Notes: a model not told the origin generated them from the letters alone. A DNA stretch of 64,000 nt from Acinetobacter tibetensis (GCF_023824315.1 NZ_CP098732.1:930001-994000); one strand, 5' to 3'. Numbered from the stretch's first letter, positions 1 to 9,639 are shown. Translations and numbers: made by a program.

Positions 1-345
1 CTTTCACCTGGTAGTGAGCAAGCACAAATGTGGAGTAGCAGTGCAGCGCGCGAGTTTGGCAACTATAATTATGCAGGCATTCAAAATGCTGCCATCGATG
101 CTGCGGTGCAACAGGTCATTCAAGCACCGAATCGGCAACAATTAATTCTGCGCACTCGAGTGTTGGATCGCTTGTTGCGGGCAGGTTATTATCAAATCTT
201 GACCTATGGTAAAAATGACAATTGGTATGCGTATTGGAATATGTATCAACAACCTAAAGTCAAACCAAAACTATCTTTGGGTTTAGATTATTGGTGGAGT
301 GACCCCACTCAAGCCCAAAAAGTCAGTCAATTTCTCGGTAAGTAA
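1..345 (+). CDS. Extracellular solute-binding protein of a peptide ABC importer (C-terminal end only)
   Basis: The reading frame is open from the first base, so this is the last 114 codons of a longer gene cut by the window edge. The text (QILTYGKNDNWYAYWNMY near the end) fits the C-terminal lobe of family 5 solute-binding proteins, the periplasmic component that captures oligopeptides or microcin C-like compounds. The next three genes on the same strand are the two permeases and the double ATPase of a Yej-type importer, so this is most likely the YejA-like binding protein. The assignment rests more on context than on the fragment. Confidence 0.8.
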   Translation, partial: LSPGSEQAQMWSSSAAREFGNYNYAGIQNAAIDAAVQQVIQAPNRQQLILRTRVLDRLLRAGYYQILTYGKNDNWYAYWNMYQQPKVKPKLSLGLDYWWSDPTQAQKVSQFLGK

Positions 346-420
346 GACGAGAAATATGCCCGTTTTGACAGAGATAACCAGATCGGGAAGGTAAATTATA
401 CAGAAGATAAGGATAAGCAA

Positions 421-1485
421 TTGGGTACGTATATTCTAAAAAGGTTATTCCTGATTATTCCGACCTTATTTTTTATTTTGTGCATTAATTTTGCCGTGAT
501 TCAGATTGCCCCAGGTGGACCTGTGGAGCGTGCCATTGAACAGGCGGAGTCTTTTCAGCGCTTACAAGCCGCGAAAGTGGGTGTCTCTGCTGAAAACAGT
601 AATTATCAAGGGGCGAAGGGACTCAGTCAGGAGATGATTCATCAGATTGAAGCCCAGTATGGTTTTGATCAGCCTGCGTATATACGTTTTGGCGTGATGC
701 TTAAGAATTATGTCACTTTGGATTTTGGTGTCAGTTTTTTTAAAGATAAACCAGTGACGCAATTAATTTTGGAAAAAATGCCAGTCTCTGTTTCACTCGG
801 GCTGTGGAGCAGTTTGCTGATTTATTTTATTGCGATTCCTTTGGGGATTAAAAAAGCCAAGCAACATGGTTTATGGTTTGATAAAACAACGTCTCTCATT
901 TTAGCCATTGGTTATGCTGTCCCAGCTTTTGTTTTTGCTATTTTGTTGATTGTTTTTTTTGCAGGTGGCAGCTATTTTCAATGGTTCCCGTTGCAAGGTT
1001 TGGTCTCGGATAATTTTCAACAATTGAGTTTACTGGGTAAAATTCAGGACTATTTCTGGCATTTAAGCTTGCCTTTATTGGCGATGGTTTTGGGAGGCTT
1101 TGCCAGTTTGGCTTATTTGACCAAATATTCTTTTTTGGAAGAATTGAATAAACCTTATGTTTGGGCAGCACGTGCCAAAGGCTTGAGTGAATCTCGTGTT
1201 CAGTATGGGCATATATTTCGAAATGCTGTATTGGTGATTATGGCGGGTTTACCCGAAGCATTGGTCAGTATTTTCTTTGTTGGTAATTTATTTATCGAGA
1301 TTGTATTTAACCTTGACGGCTTGGGTTTGTTGGGATTCGAGGCCATTATTCAGCGCGATTATCCTGTCATCTTCGGGACGTTATTTGTTTTTACCTTATT
1401 GGGCTTAATTCTGCGTTTAATTTGCGATGTGCTCTATCAATGGATTGACCCACGAATTGATTTTGAATCACGAGGGAAATACTAA
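421..1485 (+). CDS. yejB: Peptide/microcin-type ABC transporter permease, YejB-like
   Basis: Inner-membrane permease of 354 residues. It has an N-terminal membrane helix, a long periplasmic insert (about residues 30-100) and five more hydrophobic segments. The cytoplasmic EAA-type loop, WAARAKGLSESRV near residue 250, contacts the ATPase. The large periplasmic loop and total length match YejB rather than DppB. The start is TTG; an AAGGA lies seven bases upstream and no in-frame ATG is better placed. The stop codon overlaps the next gene by one base (TAATG), so the two permeases are translationally coupled and probably form a heterodimer. Confidence 0.88.
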   Translation: MGTYILKRLFLIIPTLFFILCINFAVIQIAPGGPVERAIEQAESFQRLQAAKVGVSAENSNYQGAKGLSQEMIHQIEAQYGFDQPAYIRFGVMLKNYVTLDFGVSFFKDKPVTQLILEKMPVSVSLGLWSSLLIYFIAIPLGIKKAKQHGLWFDKTTSLILAIGYAVPAFVFAILLIVFFAGGSYFQWFPLQGLVSDNFQQLSLLGKIQDYFWHLSLPLLAMVLGGFASLAYLTKYSFLEELNKPYVWAARAKGLSESRVQYGHIFRNAVLVIMAGLPEALVSIFFVGNLFIEIVFNLDGLGLLGFEAIIQRDYPVIFGTLFVFTLLGLILRLICDVLYQWIDPRIDFESRGKY

Positions 1486-2495
1486 TGTCTCCCATGATTC
1501 AAACACGTCTACAACGTTTTCGACAAAACCGTTTGGGGTTTCTTTGCTTTATTTTATTTAGTCTAATTTTTGCGGTGTCCTTAGCTGCAAATTTAATTGC
1601 CAATGAAAAACCCTTATTGGTCAAATATCAGCAGTCTTTTTATTTTCCTGTATTTAAGAGCTATCCCGAAACCACATTTGGCGGGGTATTTGAAACAGAA
1701 GCTGATTATAAAGATCCTGTAGTACAGCAATTGATTGCTGATCAGGGCTGGGCGGTATGGCCCGTGATTCGGTACGCGGCACAAACACCAAATTTAGATT
1801 TAGCGGTACCTGTTCCGTCTGAACCGACAGCGCAAAATTGGTTGGGTACGGATGATCAAGGCCGAGATGTGCTCGCCAGAATTTTATACGCTTTACGTGT
1901 TTCACTATTGTTTGGTTTTGCTGTAACCCTATTTTCAGCAGTAATAGGTATCTTTATTGGAGCAGTACAAGGCTATTATGGTGGTTGGGTCGACTTAATT
2001 GGTCAGAGGATACTGGAAGTATGGGGTGGTTTACCCATGCTATTTATGGTCATGATTTTAGTCAGTATCTTCACCCCGAGTGTGTATTGGTTATTTTTGA
2101 TCATGTTGTTCTTTGGTTGGACCACGTTGGTGAATTTAGTTCGGACGGAGTTTTTACGTGCACGAAATTTCGATTATGTTCGAGCTGCGCGTGCGCTAGG
2201 GGTTGTTGATACACGTATTATAGTTCGGCATATTTTACCGAATGTCATCAGTTCCAGTTTGTCACAGCTCCCTTTTATGTTAACTGCCAATATTACTGCT
2301 TTAGCTGCTTTGGACTTTTTGGGGCTTGGATTACCTGCTGATACAGCCTCCTTGGGGGAACTCTTGTTGCAAGGTAAAAATAATTTAAATGCGCCGTGGT
2401 TGGCTTTATCTGGTTTCTTCACGTTGGCTATTGTCTTGTCACTTTTGATTTATATTGGGGAGGCTGCACGAGATGCATTCGATCCACGACAATAA
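1485..2495 (+). CDS. yejE: Peptide/microcin-type ABC transporter permease, YejE-like
   Basis: Second inner-membrane permease, 336 residues. It has the N-terminal helix and long extracytoplasmic insert of the OppC/YejE group, the phrase NWLGTDDQGRDVLARILYAL near residue 115 (typical of OppC_N-type permeases just before the transmembrane core), and an EAA loop with RAARALGV around residue 230. It starts within the TAATG overlap with the preceding permease and overlaps the ATPase gene by about 20 bases, so the whole importer is one operon. Substrate is inferred from the YejABEF resemblance only. Confidence 0.88.
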   Translation: MSPMIQTRLQRFRQNRLGFLCFILFSLIFAVSLAANLIANEKPLLVKYQQSFYFPVFKSYPETTFGGVFETEADYKDPVVQQLIADQGWAVWPVIRYAAQTPNLDLAVPVPSEPTAQNWLGTDDQGRDVLARILYALRVSLLFGFAVTLFSAVIGIFIGAVQGYYGGWVDLIGQRILEVWGGLPMLFMVMILVSIFTPSVYWLFLIMLFFGWTTLVNLVRTEFLRARNFDYVRAARALGVVDTRIIVRHILPNVISSSLSQLPFMLTANITALAALDFLGLGLPADTASLGELLLQGKNNLNAPWLALSGFFTLAIVLSLLIYIGEAARDAFDPRQ

Positions 2496-4101
2496 CCATG
2501 CAGCAGGCGTGATTTTAGATGTCCAGAAATTGCATATTCAACATGAACAAACGACATTACTGGACAATTTATCCTTTCAACTGTATCGGGGTAAAACATT
2601 GGCTCTGGTGGGTGAGAGTGGTTCGGGTAAAACGATCAGTTGTTTAGCGCTGTTAGGTTTATTGCCCCCAAGTTTGCTCAGATCCGGCAGGGTAAATTAT
2701 GCTGATATTGATTTACTCAAACTTTCTACCCAGCAGTTACAATCTATTCGTGGTCATAAAATTGCTTTGATTTTCCAAGACCCAATGGCAGCATTGAATC
2801 CATTACATCAGGTTGAAAAAATTGTTGGGGAGGTCTTAATTTTACAAGGCTTGTCTAAGCAATTTGTCCGTCAGCAGGTGATACAGTTATTAAATGATGT
2901 TGGATTAACTCAAACAGAAGCCCTTCTAAAGCGTTATCCGCATCAGCTTTCGGGCGGTCAGCGACAGCGTGTGATGATTGCTGCTGCTTTAGCGTTAGAC
3001 CCTGAAATTTTAATTGCGGATGAACCTACAACTGCTTTGGATGTGACCCTGCAAGTACAGATTCTAGATTTGATCAAGACGCTGCAACAACAGCGCCAGA
3101 TGTCCCTGATTTTGATTAGCCATGATTTGAATTTGGTCCGTCAATATGCAGATGATGTGATTGTGATGAATCAAGGGTGTGTTGAGCAACAGGGGGCTAC
3201 CGAGCAGGTATTTCAACATCCTACAACGGACTATACCCATGAATTGATGAACCATGATTTTGGGGAAGCACTCGCACCTTCTGTGACTCCAACAGTCCTG
3301 CAACTAGAACAGTTATTGGTGCAGTATCCAATTAAACAAGGTTGGCTGAATCGTGTGACGGGTCAGCAGATTGCAGTTGAGATTCCTCATCTAACGTTAA
3401 TGCAGGGTGAATGTTTAGGGATTGTGGGAGAAAGTGGATCGGGTAAAAGTTCTCTGGCCTTAGCTATTGTGCGTTTGGTTCAGAGTCAAGGACAGATCCT
3501 GTTTCAGCAGCAGAATTTAAATACTTTGAATCAGAAACAATTACGTCCGCTACGCGCAAATTTCCAGATTGTTTTTCAAGATCCTTTTAGCAGTCTCAAC
3601 CCACGTTTAACCGTGCAACAGATTATTGCTGAAGGATTGACGCTCGGTCATCAATATGAAAATCCTATTGAAGCGAAAGTGAGTCAGGCTTTATTGGATG
3701 TTGAGTTGGATGATAGTTTCAAACATCGTTATCCTCATGAATTATCAGGTGGTCAGCGTCAGCGGATTGCTTTGGCTCGCGCACTGGTGTTACAGCCACG
3801 GTTGATGATCTTGGATGAACCAACATCTTCTTTAGACCGTACGACACAACGAGCTATTGTGCAGCTATTACGCCGTTTACAGCAGCAGTATCAACTGAGT
3901 TATTTATTGATTAGCCATGACTTACATGTAGTACGTGCAATTAGTCAAAAAGTTTTGGTATTACGTGCGTCGCAAGTGATTGAAATGCAGACCACGGAAG
4001 CACTGTTTGCTCATCCCTTACACTTGTATACTCAGCAATTGATCCAAGCCAGTCAATATCACTCAATTGACAAAGTTGACAAAATAAATTGTCAGAAATG
4101 A
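2473..4101 (+). CDS. yejF: ABC transporter ATP-binding protein with two nucleotide-binding domains, YejF-like
   Basis: A fused double ATPase that powers the preceding permeases from the cytoplasmic face. Each half has Walker A (GESGSGKT near residues 48-55 and again near 325), the ABC signature LSGGQRQR and Walker B (ILIADEP, MILDEP). The frame is open from a TTG at 2455, but a GGGGAGG Shine-Dalgarno at 2457-2463 is spaced for the ATG at 2473, so I start there, giving 542 residues. The gene overlaps the end of the second permease. A short gap separates it from the flavoenzyme gene that follows. Confidence 0.88.
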   Translation: MHSIHDNNHAAGVILDVQKLHIQHEQTTLLDNLSFQLYRGKTLALVGESGSGKTISCLALLGLLPPSLLRSGRVNYADIDLLKLSTQQLQSIRGHKIALIFQDPMAALNPLHQVEKIVGEVLILQGLSKQFVRQQVIQLLNDVGLTQTEALLKRYPHQLSGGQRQRVMIAAALALDPEILIADEPTTALDVTLQVQILDLIKTLQQQRQMSLILISHDLNLVRQYADDVIVMNQGCVEQQGATEQVFQHPTTDYTHELMNHDFGEALAPSVTPTVLQLEQLLVQYPIKQGWLNRVTGQQIAVEIPHLTLMQGECLGIVGESGSGKSSLALAIVRLVQSQGQILFQQQNLNTLNQKQLRPLRANFQIVFQDPFSSLNPRLTVQQIIAEGLTLGHQYENPIEAKVSQALLDVELDDSFKHRYPHELSGGQRQRIALARALVLQPRLMILDEPTSSLDRTTQRAIVQLLRRLQQQYQLSYLLISHDLHVVRAISQKVLVLRASQVIEMQTTEALFAHPLHLYTQQLIQASQYHSIDKVDKINCQK

Positions 4102-4163
4102 CTTGACCTCAGTAACAAACCGATTAGAGTAAAACATCTAAATATAAGAATGAGGAAGTTCAC

Positions 4164-5408
4164 ATGAGTCATATTGCAGCGCCTTTGCAAATTCGAAATA
4201 CAACCTTTAAAAACCGTATTATTAAAGGGGCAATGAGTGAGGCTTTAGCCAACCATGCGGGACAACCGAATCGATTACATTTAGGTTTATATGAAGCTTG
4301 GGCAAAAGGTGGCTTGGGCTGTGCCATTACGGGTAATGTGATGGTGGATTTTCGTGCCAAGAATGAGCCTGGGGTCGTGGTCGTAGAATCTGAACGTGAC
4401 ATGGCTGAATTGAGTCAATGGGCAGCTTTGGGTAATCAATATGGGATGGTGCAGTTGGTTCAGCTATCCCATCCTGGACGACAATGCCCGAAAGGTCTAA
4501 ATAAAGAAACCGTAGCCCCTTCGGCAGTGCCGTTTAGTCCAATGCTTGCCACCACTTTTGGTACACCACGTGAACTTCGTGAAGATGAAATTTTAGACAT
4601 TATTCAACGCTTTGCCCGTGCAGCGCAGATTTGTGAAAAAGCGGGATTTGAAGGCGTGCAACTGCATGGTGCGCATGGTTATCTGATTAGTCAGTTTCTC
4701 TCACCATTGACCAATAAACGTCAAGATCAATGGGGCGGTAGCGTTGAAAATCGTATGCGCTTTTTGTTGGAAATTTATCAAGCTGTTCGTGCAGCGACAT
4801 CAGATAACTTTATCATTTCAGTTAAGCTAAATTCTGCGGATTTCCAACGTGGCGGCATCACTGAAGAAGATGTGATTGCTGTGTTTAAAGCGATTGATGC
4901 AGCAGGTATTGACCTGATTGAAATTTCGGGTGGTACTTATGAAGCTCCTGCCATGGCTGGTGCGAAGGAAGATAAACGAAAAGCCAGCACCATCGCTCGC
5001 GAAGCCTATTTCCTCGACTTTGCTGAAAAAATTCGTCAGCAGGTCAGTTGTCACTTGATGGTGACAGGTGGCTTCCGTACAGTGCAAGGTATGAATGCTG
5101 CACTTGACAGTGGTGCCTGTGATTTTATAGGGATTGCACGTCCATTTGCCGTAGAAACTGATTTGACTGAGCGTTTATTGGTTGGGCAAGATGTCCGTTA
5201 TGCGGTGGATAAGATTAAAACGGGTATTCCAATGGTGGATAAAATGGCCATTATGGAAATTATTTGGTATGCCGCTCAATTTAAGACCATTGCGCAAGGT
5301 AAACAGCCAAATCCGAAACTTTCTCCGCTTAAAGTGTTCTTCCATTATGTGAAGGGGAATTTAAAAGCCGTGATTCAAGGGCAAATCAACTCCCGTAAAA
5401 GCGCATAA
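4164..5408 (+). CDS. NADH:flavin oxidoreductase, Old Yellow Enzyme family
   Basis: An FMN-binding TIM-barrel reductase of 414 residues. Visible family features are the early phrase NRIIKGAMSEALA, the QLSHPGRQ segment near residue 105, GVQLHGAHGYLISQFLSP near 165-182 carrying the substrate-binding His pair, and NKRQDQWGGSVENRMRF just after. Such enzymes reduce activated C=C bonds or nitro groups using NAD(P)H; the physiological substrate is unknown. There is no C-terminal Fe-S/FAD extension, unlike the fused homologue at 28.2 kb. AGGAAG lies upstream of the ATG. The next gene is convergent and starts two bases after the stop. Confidence 0.88.
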   Translation: MSHIAAPLQIRNTTFKNRIIKGAMSEALANHAGQPNRLHLGLYEAWAKGGLGCAITGNVMVDFRAKNEPGVVVVESERDMAELSQWAALGNQYGMVQLVQLSHPGRQCPKGLNKETVAPSAVPFSPMLATTFGTPRELREDEILDIIQRFARAAQICEKAGFEGVQLHGAHGYLISQFLSPLTNKRQDQWGGSVENRMRFLLEIYQAVRAATSDNFIISVKLNSADFQRGGITEEDVIAVFKAIDAAGIDLIEISGGTYEAPAMAGAKEDKRKASTIAREAYFLDFAEKIRQQVSCHLMVTGGFRTVQGMNAALDSGACDFIGIARPFAVETDLTERLLVGQDVRYAVDKIKTGIPMVDKMAIMEIIWYAAQFKTIAQGKQPNPKLSPLKVFFHYVKGNLKAVIQGQINSRKSA

Positions 5409-5410
5409 TA

Positions 5411-6109
5411 CTAGTTGGCTTCGGTCCAATACTGTTTGAAGATTGAGGCAGACCATTGACCTTTTGACAAAGCGCGTTGAAAGGCGGGTCTGTCTTCAAT
5501 CTGTTGTAAATAGCTATTGATCGCAGGGTAGTGCATATAACGGTCATTTAGATGGGTGCAGGCATGTAATGGAAACCAGAGCAAGATATCCGCAATAGTC
5601 AATTGAGAGCCTGCCACCCACGGTTGTGTGGTGAGATGCTGATTGATCATTTGCATTTGTTGTTGCAGTAGGGGATTTAAATAGCCTCGGTTAAATCCAT
5701 ATTGAATGGCTCGTGGAATAAAACGTATAGGCCAAGGTGTTCTGATCGCCAATTGGGAAAATATCTGTTTTAACGCCAAATTTGGCATAAATGAGGCTTC
5801 AGCGAAGTTTTTCCAATAGTAGTAATCCACTAAGGCAGAACCGTCTAAATTCATTGAACCTAAACTTTGCTGGTGAGCACTGAACCATTCAGCAATAGCA
5901 CTGGTTTCAGATAAGAAAAAAGTATGCTCAAGTTTTGTTATTTTGACTGTTGGAAATTTTGCCAAAGGATGTGCTTGTTGTAATTGATGCGTATTGGCAT
6001 CGTCTAGTGTGTCGCAAACCAAAATGTCATAATCGAGACCGAGTTCTTCGAAAAGCCAGACAATACGTTGCGAACGTGAATTGGGTTTATGGTAAAGTTG
6101 AATCTGCAT
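5411..6109 (-). CDS. Glutathione S-transferase family protein
   Basis: 232 residues with an N-terminal thioredoxin-like domain (MQIQLYHKPNSRSQRIVWLF; the SRSQR segment is the usual glutathione-contact Ser/Arg region, FPTVKI supplies the cis-Pro, and SETSAIAEWF is the gamma-glutamyl-binding Glu/Ser pair) and an all-helical C-terminal domain with WVAGSQLTIADILLWF near residue 170. It is likely a cytosolic detoxification enzyme; substrate unknown. It is convergent with the flavin oxidoreductase gene and marks the last ordinary gene before the accessory island. Confidence 0.88.
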   Translation of the reverse strand: MQIQLYHKPNSRSQRIVWLFEELGLDYDILVCDTLDDANTHQLQQAHPLAKFPTVKITKLEHTFFLSETSAIAEWFSAHQQSLGSMNLDGSALVDYYYWKNFAEASFMPNLALKQIFSQLAIRTPWPIRFIPRAIQYGFNRGYLNPLLQQQMQMINQHLTTQPWVAGSQLTIADILLWFPLHACTHLNDRYMHYPAINSYLQQIEDRPAFQRALSKGQWSASIFKQYWTEAN

Positions 6110-6154
6110 TTTGTTGTTTCAATTGCCTTTTATTAAATATGTTTTTTATTTTGC

Positions 6155-6593
6155 TCAAAGCGTATTACTGAAATAATCATATTGATTAGTGCCACAATAT
6201 ATACCTTTATCAAGGTCTGCTTTAGCTTCTAATAATACAGTTTTACCTTCACTGGTTCTATTTACGCAAATGCTTTGTGCATATGATTGGTCTGTTTCAA
6301 GGATAACATCATATGGAAGAGACTCTTTAAATTCAGAAGATTTAATTTTAATACAGTTCTCTTCAATAATTTGCATTTTAAGATTAAAAAAAGTTTTTGA
6401 ATAAGAATCATGAAAAGTATTAATCCCATCTGCTTTTCCCATATAAATTAATGTCTTGTTATCAGATATTTTATCATAACCTCACTTTTGTAAATACACA
6501 CACATCATTGTCTTTAATTTTTACATTTAGGGTGGCATATGGAGAAGCACTAACAGTACAACTAATAAACAGCAACAAATACAATAATTTCAT
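6155..6593 (-). pseudogene. Family B small exported protein, frameshifted copy (B1)
   Basis: This is one of three copies in the window of the same small exported protein (the others are at 8.6-9.1 and 9.7-10.2 kb). The ATG at 6593 opens a signal-peptide-like start (MKLLYLLLFISCTVSASPYA) followed by LNVKIKDNDVCVFTK. One extra base in the run read on the minus strand as AAAAGTGAGG, compared with AAAAGGAGG in the copy at 10.0 kb, then shifts the frame to an early stop. The rest of the protein resumes in another frame from about 6475 and ends early at SNTL, without the final tail seen in the other copies. It lies 50 bases downstream of the family A gene at 6.6-7.1 kb. Confidence 0.7.
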
Positions 6594-6642
6594 TCAATTT
6601 TTATCTTGTTGATGATAATTAATTACTATCAGGGTTAAAATT

Positions 6643-7101
6643 TTATTTATATTTAGCATGACATTTTTCTATAAAAGCTGAGTCCTCCTCTCTACTATTT
6701 TGTAATAGCACGTTATTTCCTTTTATACAGAAACCTAGAGATTTTAGGCTAGCATTTAAATCATGATCATTTTCTTGAGTCATAACATAAAAATAAGCAT
6801 GATCTGGTATAATATTGTATTTTGAAATATTTTCTATTTTTATATGATCAACTTCTTTGTAGTATGAGTTTTCTAATACTTTTCTATACTCTTTTGGTCC
6901 ATTTGAATTTGAAAAATTATCTTTTTCAAAATCTTTAATGGCATAATTTTTAACAAAGATTTTATTTGGAAAATTGATAACTAAGCTATCATTTATTAAG
7001 CTTATTTTAAATTCTTCATGCTTATTTTTATTGAGTATAAAAATAATTGAAAGTAAAAATAATGCTATTAAGGTGTACCCAATAATTTTTCTGTCTTTCA
7101 T
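6643..7101 (-). CDS. Family A membrane-anchored small protein, possible orphan T6SS immunity protein (A1)
   Basis: About 152 residues from the ATG at 7101; a TTG 39 bases upstream is the only alternative. An N-terminal helix (YTLIALFLLSIIFIL) anchors the protein in the inner membrane, and the rest is a charged periplasmic domain ending in LKSLGFCIKGNNVLLQN. Diverged broken relatives sit at 7.8-8.2, 9.2-9.6 and 10.2-10.6 kb, and all keep the pattern HAY/PYY...GFC or NFC near the C-terminus. I do not recognise a characterised function. It resembles, from memory, the short exported proteins annotated in Acinetobacter as putative T6SS immunity proteins, which fits the Tae4 module upstream. It appears to be the only family A copy without frameshifts. 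Confidence 0.6.
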   Translation of the reverse strand: MKDRKIIGYTLIALFLLSIIFILNKNKHEEFKISLINDSLVINFPNKIFVKNYAIKDFEKDNFSNSNGPKEYRKVLENSYYKEVDHIKIENISKYNIIPDHAYFYVMTQENDHDLNASLKSLGFCIKGNNVLLQNSREEDSAFIEKCHAKYK

Positions 7102-7200
7102 ATCGATCTGCTTAATTTTCTCTCTTATTCTGTAAGTCAAATGGAGGTATCACTAATAATCATTGAATACTATGAGAATTTTTTAAAATTTTAAATTAAT

Positions 7201-7726
7201 TTTAATCCTGCTTAAGCCAATATTTCCATAACCTGAATCATCGGCTTATTTTGATGACATATTTGATAAGCATATAAAGATACATAAATATCAGCTAAAT
7301 AGCCTATAATACTTCTAGTTGTCACCAAATTGTACATCCCTTTCAGCAAACTGAATAAAGTTTCTATTTTATTGCATTTTTTTAGATGGTGTTTATCTGC
7401 TTTTGATAATTGTATAGATTTCATATTCTTATCGGTGATAAGAAACTAAATCAATGCCTTGTAATTTCAATCTATTTTTTAACTCCTGACTAATATAGCT
7501 ACGATCAGCATATAGTTTGGCAGTCATTCCTTATCTTATACGTTTAAAGTTTTGTTTTAAGAATTTCCAATAAATTGATTCGAATTTTAGAAAGAAATCA
7601 TCAATGACAGAGAATAACTAAGTACTATCAAACATAAGGACTAGAGCTGTAAGTTTGGCGTGGTAACCCAACTGATGGCTCTAGTCTTTCTCTTTTTCAA
7701 ATCAGTTGCTTATCCTCGATTCGGGT
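7201..7726 (-). mobile_element. IS982-family insertion sequence remnant with central deletion
   Basis: The left part encodes the transposase C-terminus (KKCNKIETLFSLLK, the conserved Glu region, through KPMIQVMEILA), closely parallel to the intact IS982 at 12.9-13.9 kb. The right part holds the 5' end of the same element and ends in GATTCGGGT, the terminal inverted repeat. The element is about 526 bp instead of 974 bp, with the middle of the transposase gene (including the catalytic Asp region) missing and frameshifts elsewhere. It therefore cannot move by itself. It sits between the family A gene and a broken relative. Confidence 0.85.
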
Positions 7727-7778
7727 TAAATTATAAATTATTTTAGATTAATGGAGGCAACTAGTAATAAAATTATCA

Positions 7779-8205
7779 TCATTTTTTTTCAGAGTAAACT
7801 ATATTATGATTCTTAATGCAAAAATTTACTGACTGCATTCCAACTCCAGGTTCATTAAAAATACCTTCTCTAGATATAGATATGTAATATGGTTTTTTTT
7901 CTTCAATGCCATAATTTTTATATTTATGAATAACAATCTTAGATACCTTTCTTTCAATATTTTTTTCTAAAACTTGCTTATATTCAAAACTATTTTCTTT
8001 TTTATCAAGTAAACTTCTTACTTCATAGCTATGAACTATTACTCCTTTTTTTCAGTGAGAAGATAATATCTAAATTGTTAATACTTACTTCTATTTTATT
8101 TTCTTCTTTCTTTGAGAAAAAACTATAAGCAATATAAAATAGATATGAGATAAATATAATAAACGAAATTAATATTACTTTATGACCAAAAGATGAATTA
8201 CTCAT
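7779..8205 (-). pseudogene. Family A-like small membrane protein, frameshifted (C)
   Basis: From the ATG at 8205 the frame gives an N-terminal anchor (VILISFIIFISYLFYIAYSF) and a charged stretch, then breaks at a run of seven A near 8050. The next frame continues with YEVRSLLDKKENSFEYKQVL and ends VNFCIKNHNIVYSEKK before a TGA at 7779. The layout (anchor, EYKQVLE/EYRKVLE motif, aromatic pair, GFC/NFC near the end) matches the family A gene at 6.6-7.1 kb, though most residues differ. It is a diverged paralogue, probably inactive unless slippage at the A tract restores the frame. Confidence 0.6.
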
Positions 8206-8267
8206 TTCTAATAATTTCTCACCAAAGGTAATTAATTTATTACTTGCCTAATCTTTTGTTCATACAT

Positions 8268-8500
8268 AGGAAGAACTTGTTCTCTATTTCTACTCTCAGT
8301 ATTTTTCCTTTTGATTCAATCATGTAGATCACACTGTGATTTTTTAGAGCCAATAGTCAGCTAAAATTTCTGCTTGAGATTCCAAATTGTAATCCAATAA
8401 TTTTTTAGGTAAATGTTTAACTAAATTAGGTATGAATTCTGACTTATATTTTTTAGTTCATGTATGTTGTATAGATGTAGGTCTGATCAAACCATCCTAA
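8268..8500 (-). pseudogene. Remnant of the C-terminal end of an unidentified, possibly effector, protein
   Basis: On the minus strand one frame reads KKYKSEFIPNLVKHLPKKLL and then DYNLESQAEILADYWL before a stop, preceded in a second frame by ARLGWFDQTYIYTTY. The phrase 'DYNxExQAxIxADYW' is reminiscent of the C-terminal part of zincin-like proteins found beside secretion-system effector genes, but I cannot see an HExxH motif here and the fragment is broken by stops. Function is not assignable. I record it because it suggests that an effector gene once stood beside the neighbouring immunity-like genes. Confidence 0.35.
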
Positions 8501-8640
8501 TCTTGCCGTCTCGACTCCTCGAAATGAACTAGATTCGATCAGTATATAGTAGTAAAAGCTCTTCACTTGAGGAAATGAAGAGCTATAAAAAGAATATAGG
8601 TATAGTAAATAAAGTAATCTATAATCTCTTTAAAAGTATT

Positions 8641-9127
8641 TTAATTTAAAAAATTAATTAACCAATAATAGAGATTCTTTAATTTAGTCCAAAGGCCATT
8701 ACTAGAGTAATCATATTGGTTAGTGCCACAATATATACCTTTCTCTAAGTCTGCTTTAGTATCTAATAATACAGTTTTTCCTTCAGCAGTCCTATTTACG
8801 CAAATTCTTTGCGTATATGATTGGTTTGTTTCAAGAATAACATCATACGGAAAAGGCTCTTTAAATTCGGATGGCTTAATTTTAATACAGTTCTCTTCAA
8901 TAATAGGCATTTTAAGATTCAAATAAGTTTTTGAATAAGAATCATGAAAGGTATTAATTCCATCTACTTTTCCCATATAAATTAAGGTCTGATTCTCATA
9001 TGCTATTGTCATAGCCTCCTTTTGTAAATACACAGACATCATTGTCTTTAATTTTTACATTTAGGATGGCATAGGGAGAAGCACTAACAGTACTACTAAT
9101 AAAAAGCAGTAAATATAATAATTTCAT
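8641..9127 (-). pseudogene. Family B small exported protein, frameshifted copy (B2)
   Basis: The ATG at 9127 opens MKLLYLLLFISSTVSASPYA, a signal peptide, and the sequence follows the copy at 9.7-10.2 kb closely. One extra base in the stretch read as GACAATAGC (GATAAAGC in the intact copy), near 9005, shifts the frame and gives a stop. The remainder resumes as AYENQTLIYMGKVDGINTF and runs to the normal end, NGLWTKLKNLYYWL. This insertion lies within about a dozen bases of the equivalent site that breaks the copy at 6.2-6.6 kb, but it is a different insertion. The gene is inactive as it stands. Confidence 0.75.
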
Positions 9128-9239
9128 AGAAAGTATGTTGAATATAATTCCAAAAATATTAGGTCTGAGGTTAAGCATCTACGTAATTTTATTTACAACC
9201 TCATAAATCATGGCATTTTTGAATAAATGCGGAAGTGTT

Positions 9240-9639
9240 TTAATTTTGTTGCTTAGTAAGAATTTTCTCTTTATGTAAACAAAAACCTATTGTAGTGAAT
9301 CCAACACCATTTTTATTTAACCCTTGTTTGCCTAGGAACATATAATAAGCATGATTTTCTAAAATTTTATTTATAGTTATCTAAAATAATTTCTTTCATT
9401 TATTTGTTAATTTCTTTAGAAACAAATAATCACTTATAAGTCATGCAATCTGATTCAAAGTTTTCATAATCGTTAATTTCATAATGATAAACCAAAACAT
9501 TTTTATCTTTTGAAAATGAGAAATGAAGATTTCCTTCATTTTTATAAATAGCGATATCAGTTCTTACACTGTTATGATTTGTACATCCAATAACTAGAAA
9601 TAGAAGAAATGAAATAAATAGAATATTAAAGGGTTTCAT
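9240..9639 (-). pseudogene. Lipoprotein of the family A type, broken (L)
   Basis: The ATG at 9639 starts a clear lipoprotein signal (FLLFLVIGC, lipobox VIGC at residue 19), so the intact protein would be lipid-anchored in the periplasm. The first frame stops at 9430. Further coding text continues beyond it in other frames, ending NHAYYMFLGKQGLNKNGVG and IGFCLHKEKILTKQQN before a TAA at 9240. That C-terminus lines up with the family A pattern (aromatic pair, then GFC). It looks like a diverged paralogue with several lesions. A 69-residue truncated lipoprotein could still be made from the first frame. Confidence 0.6.
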
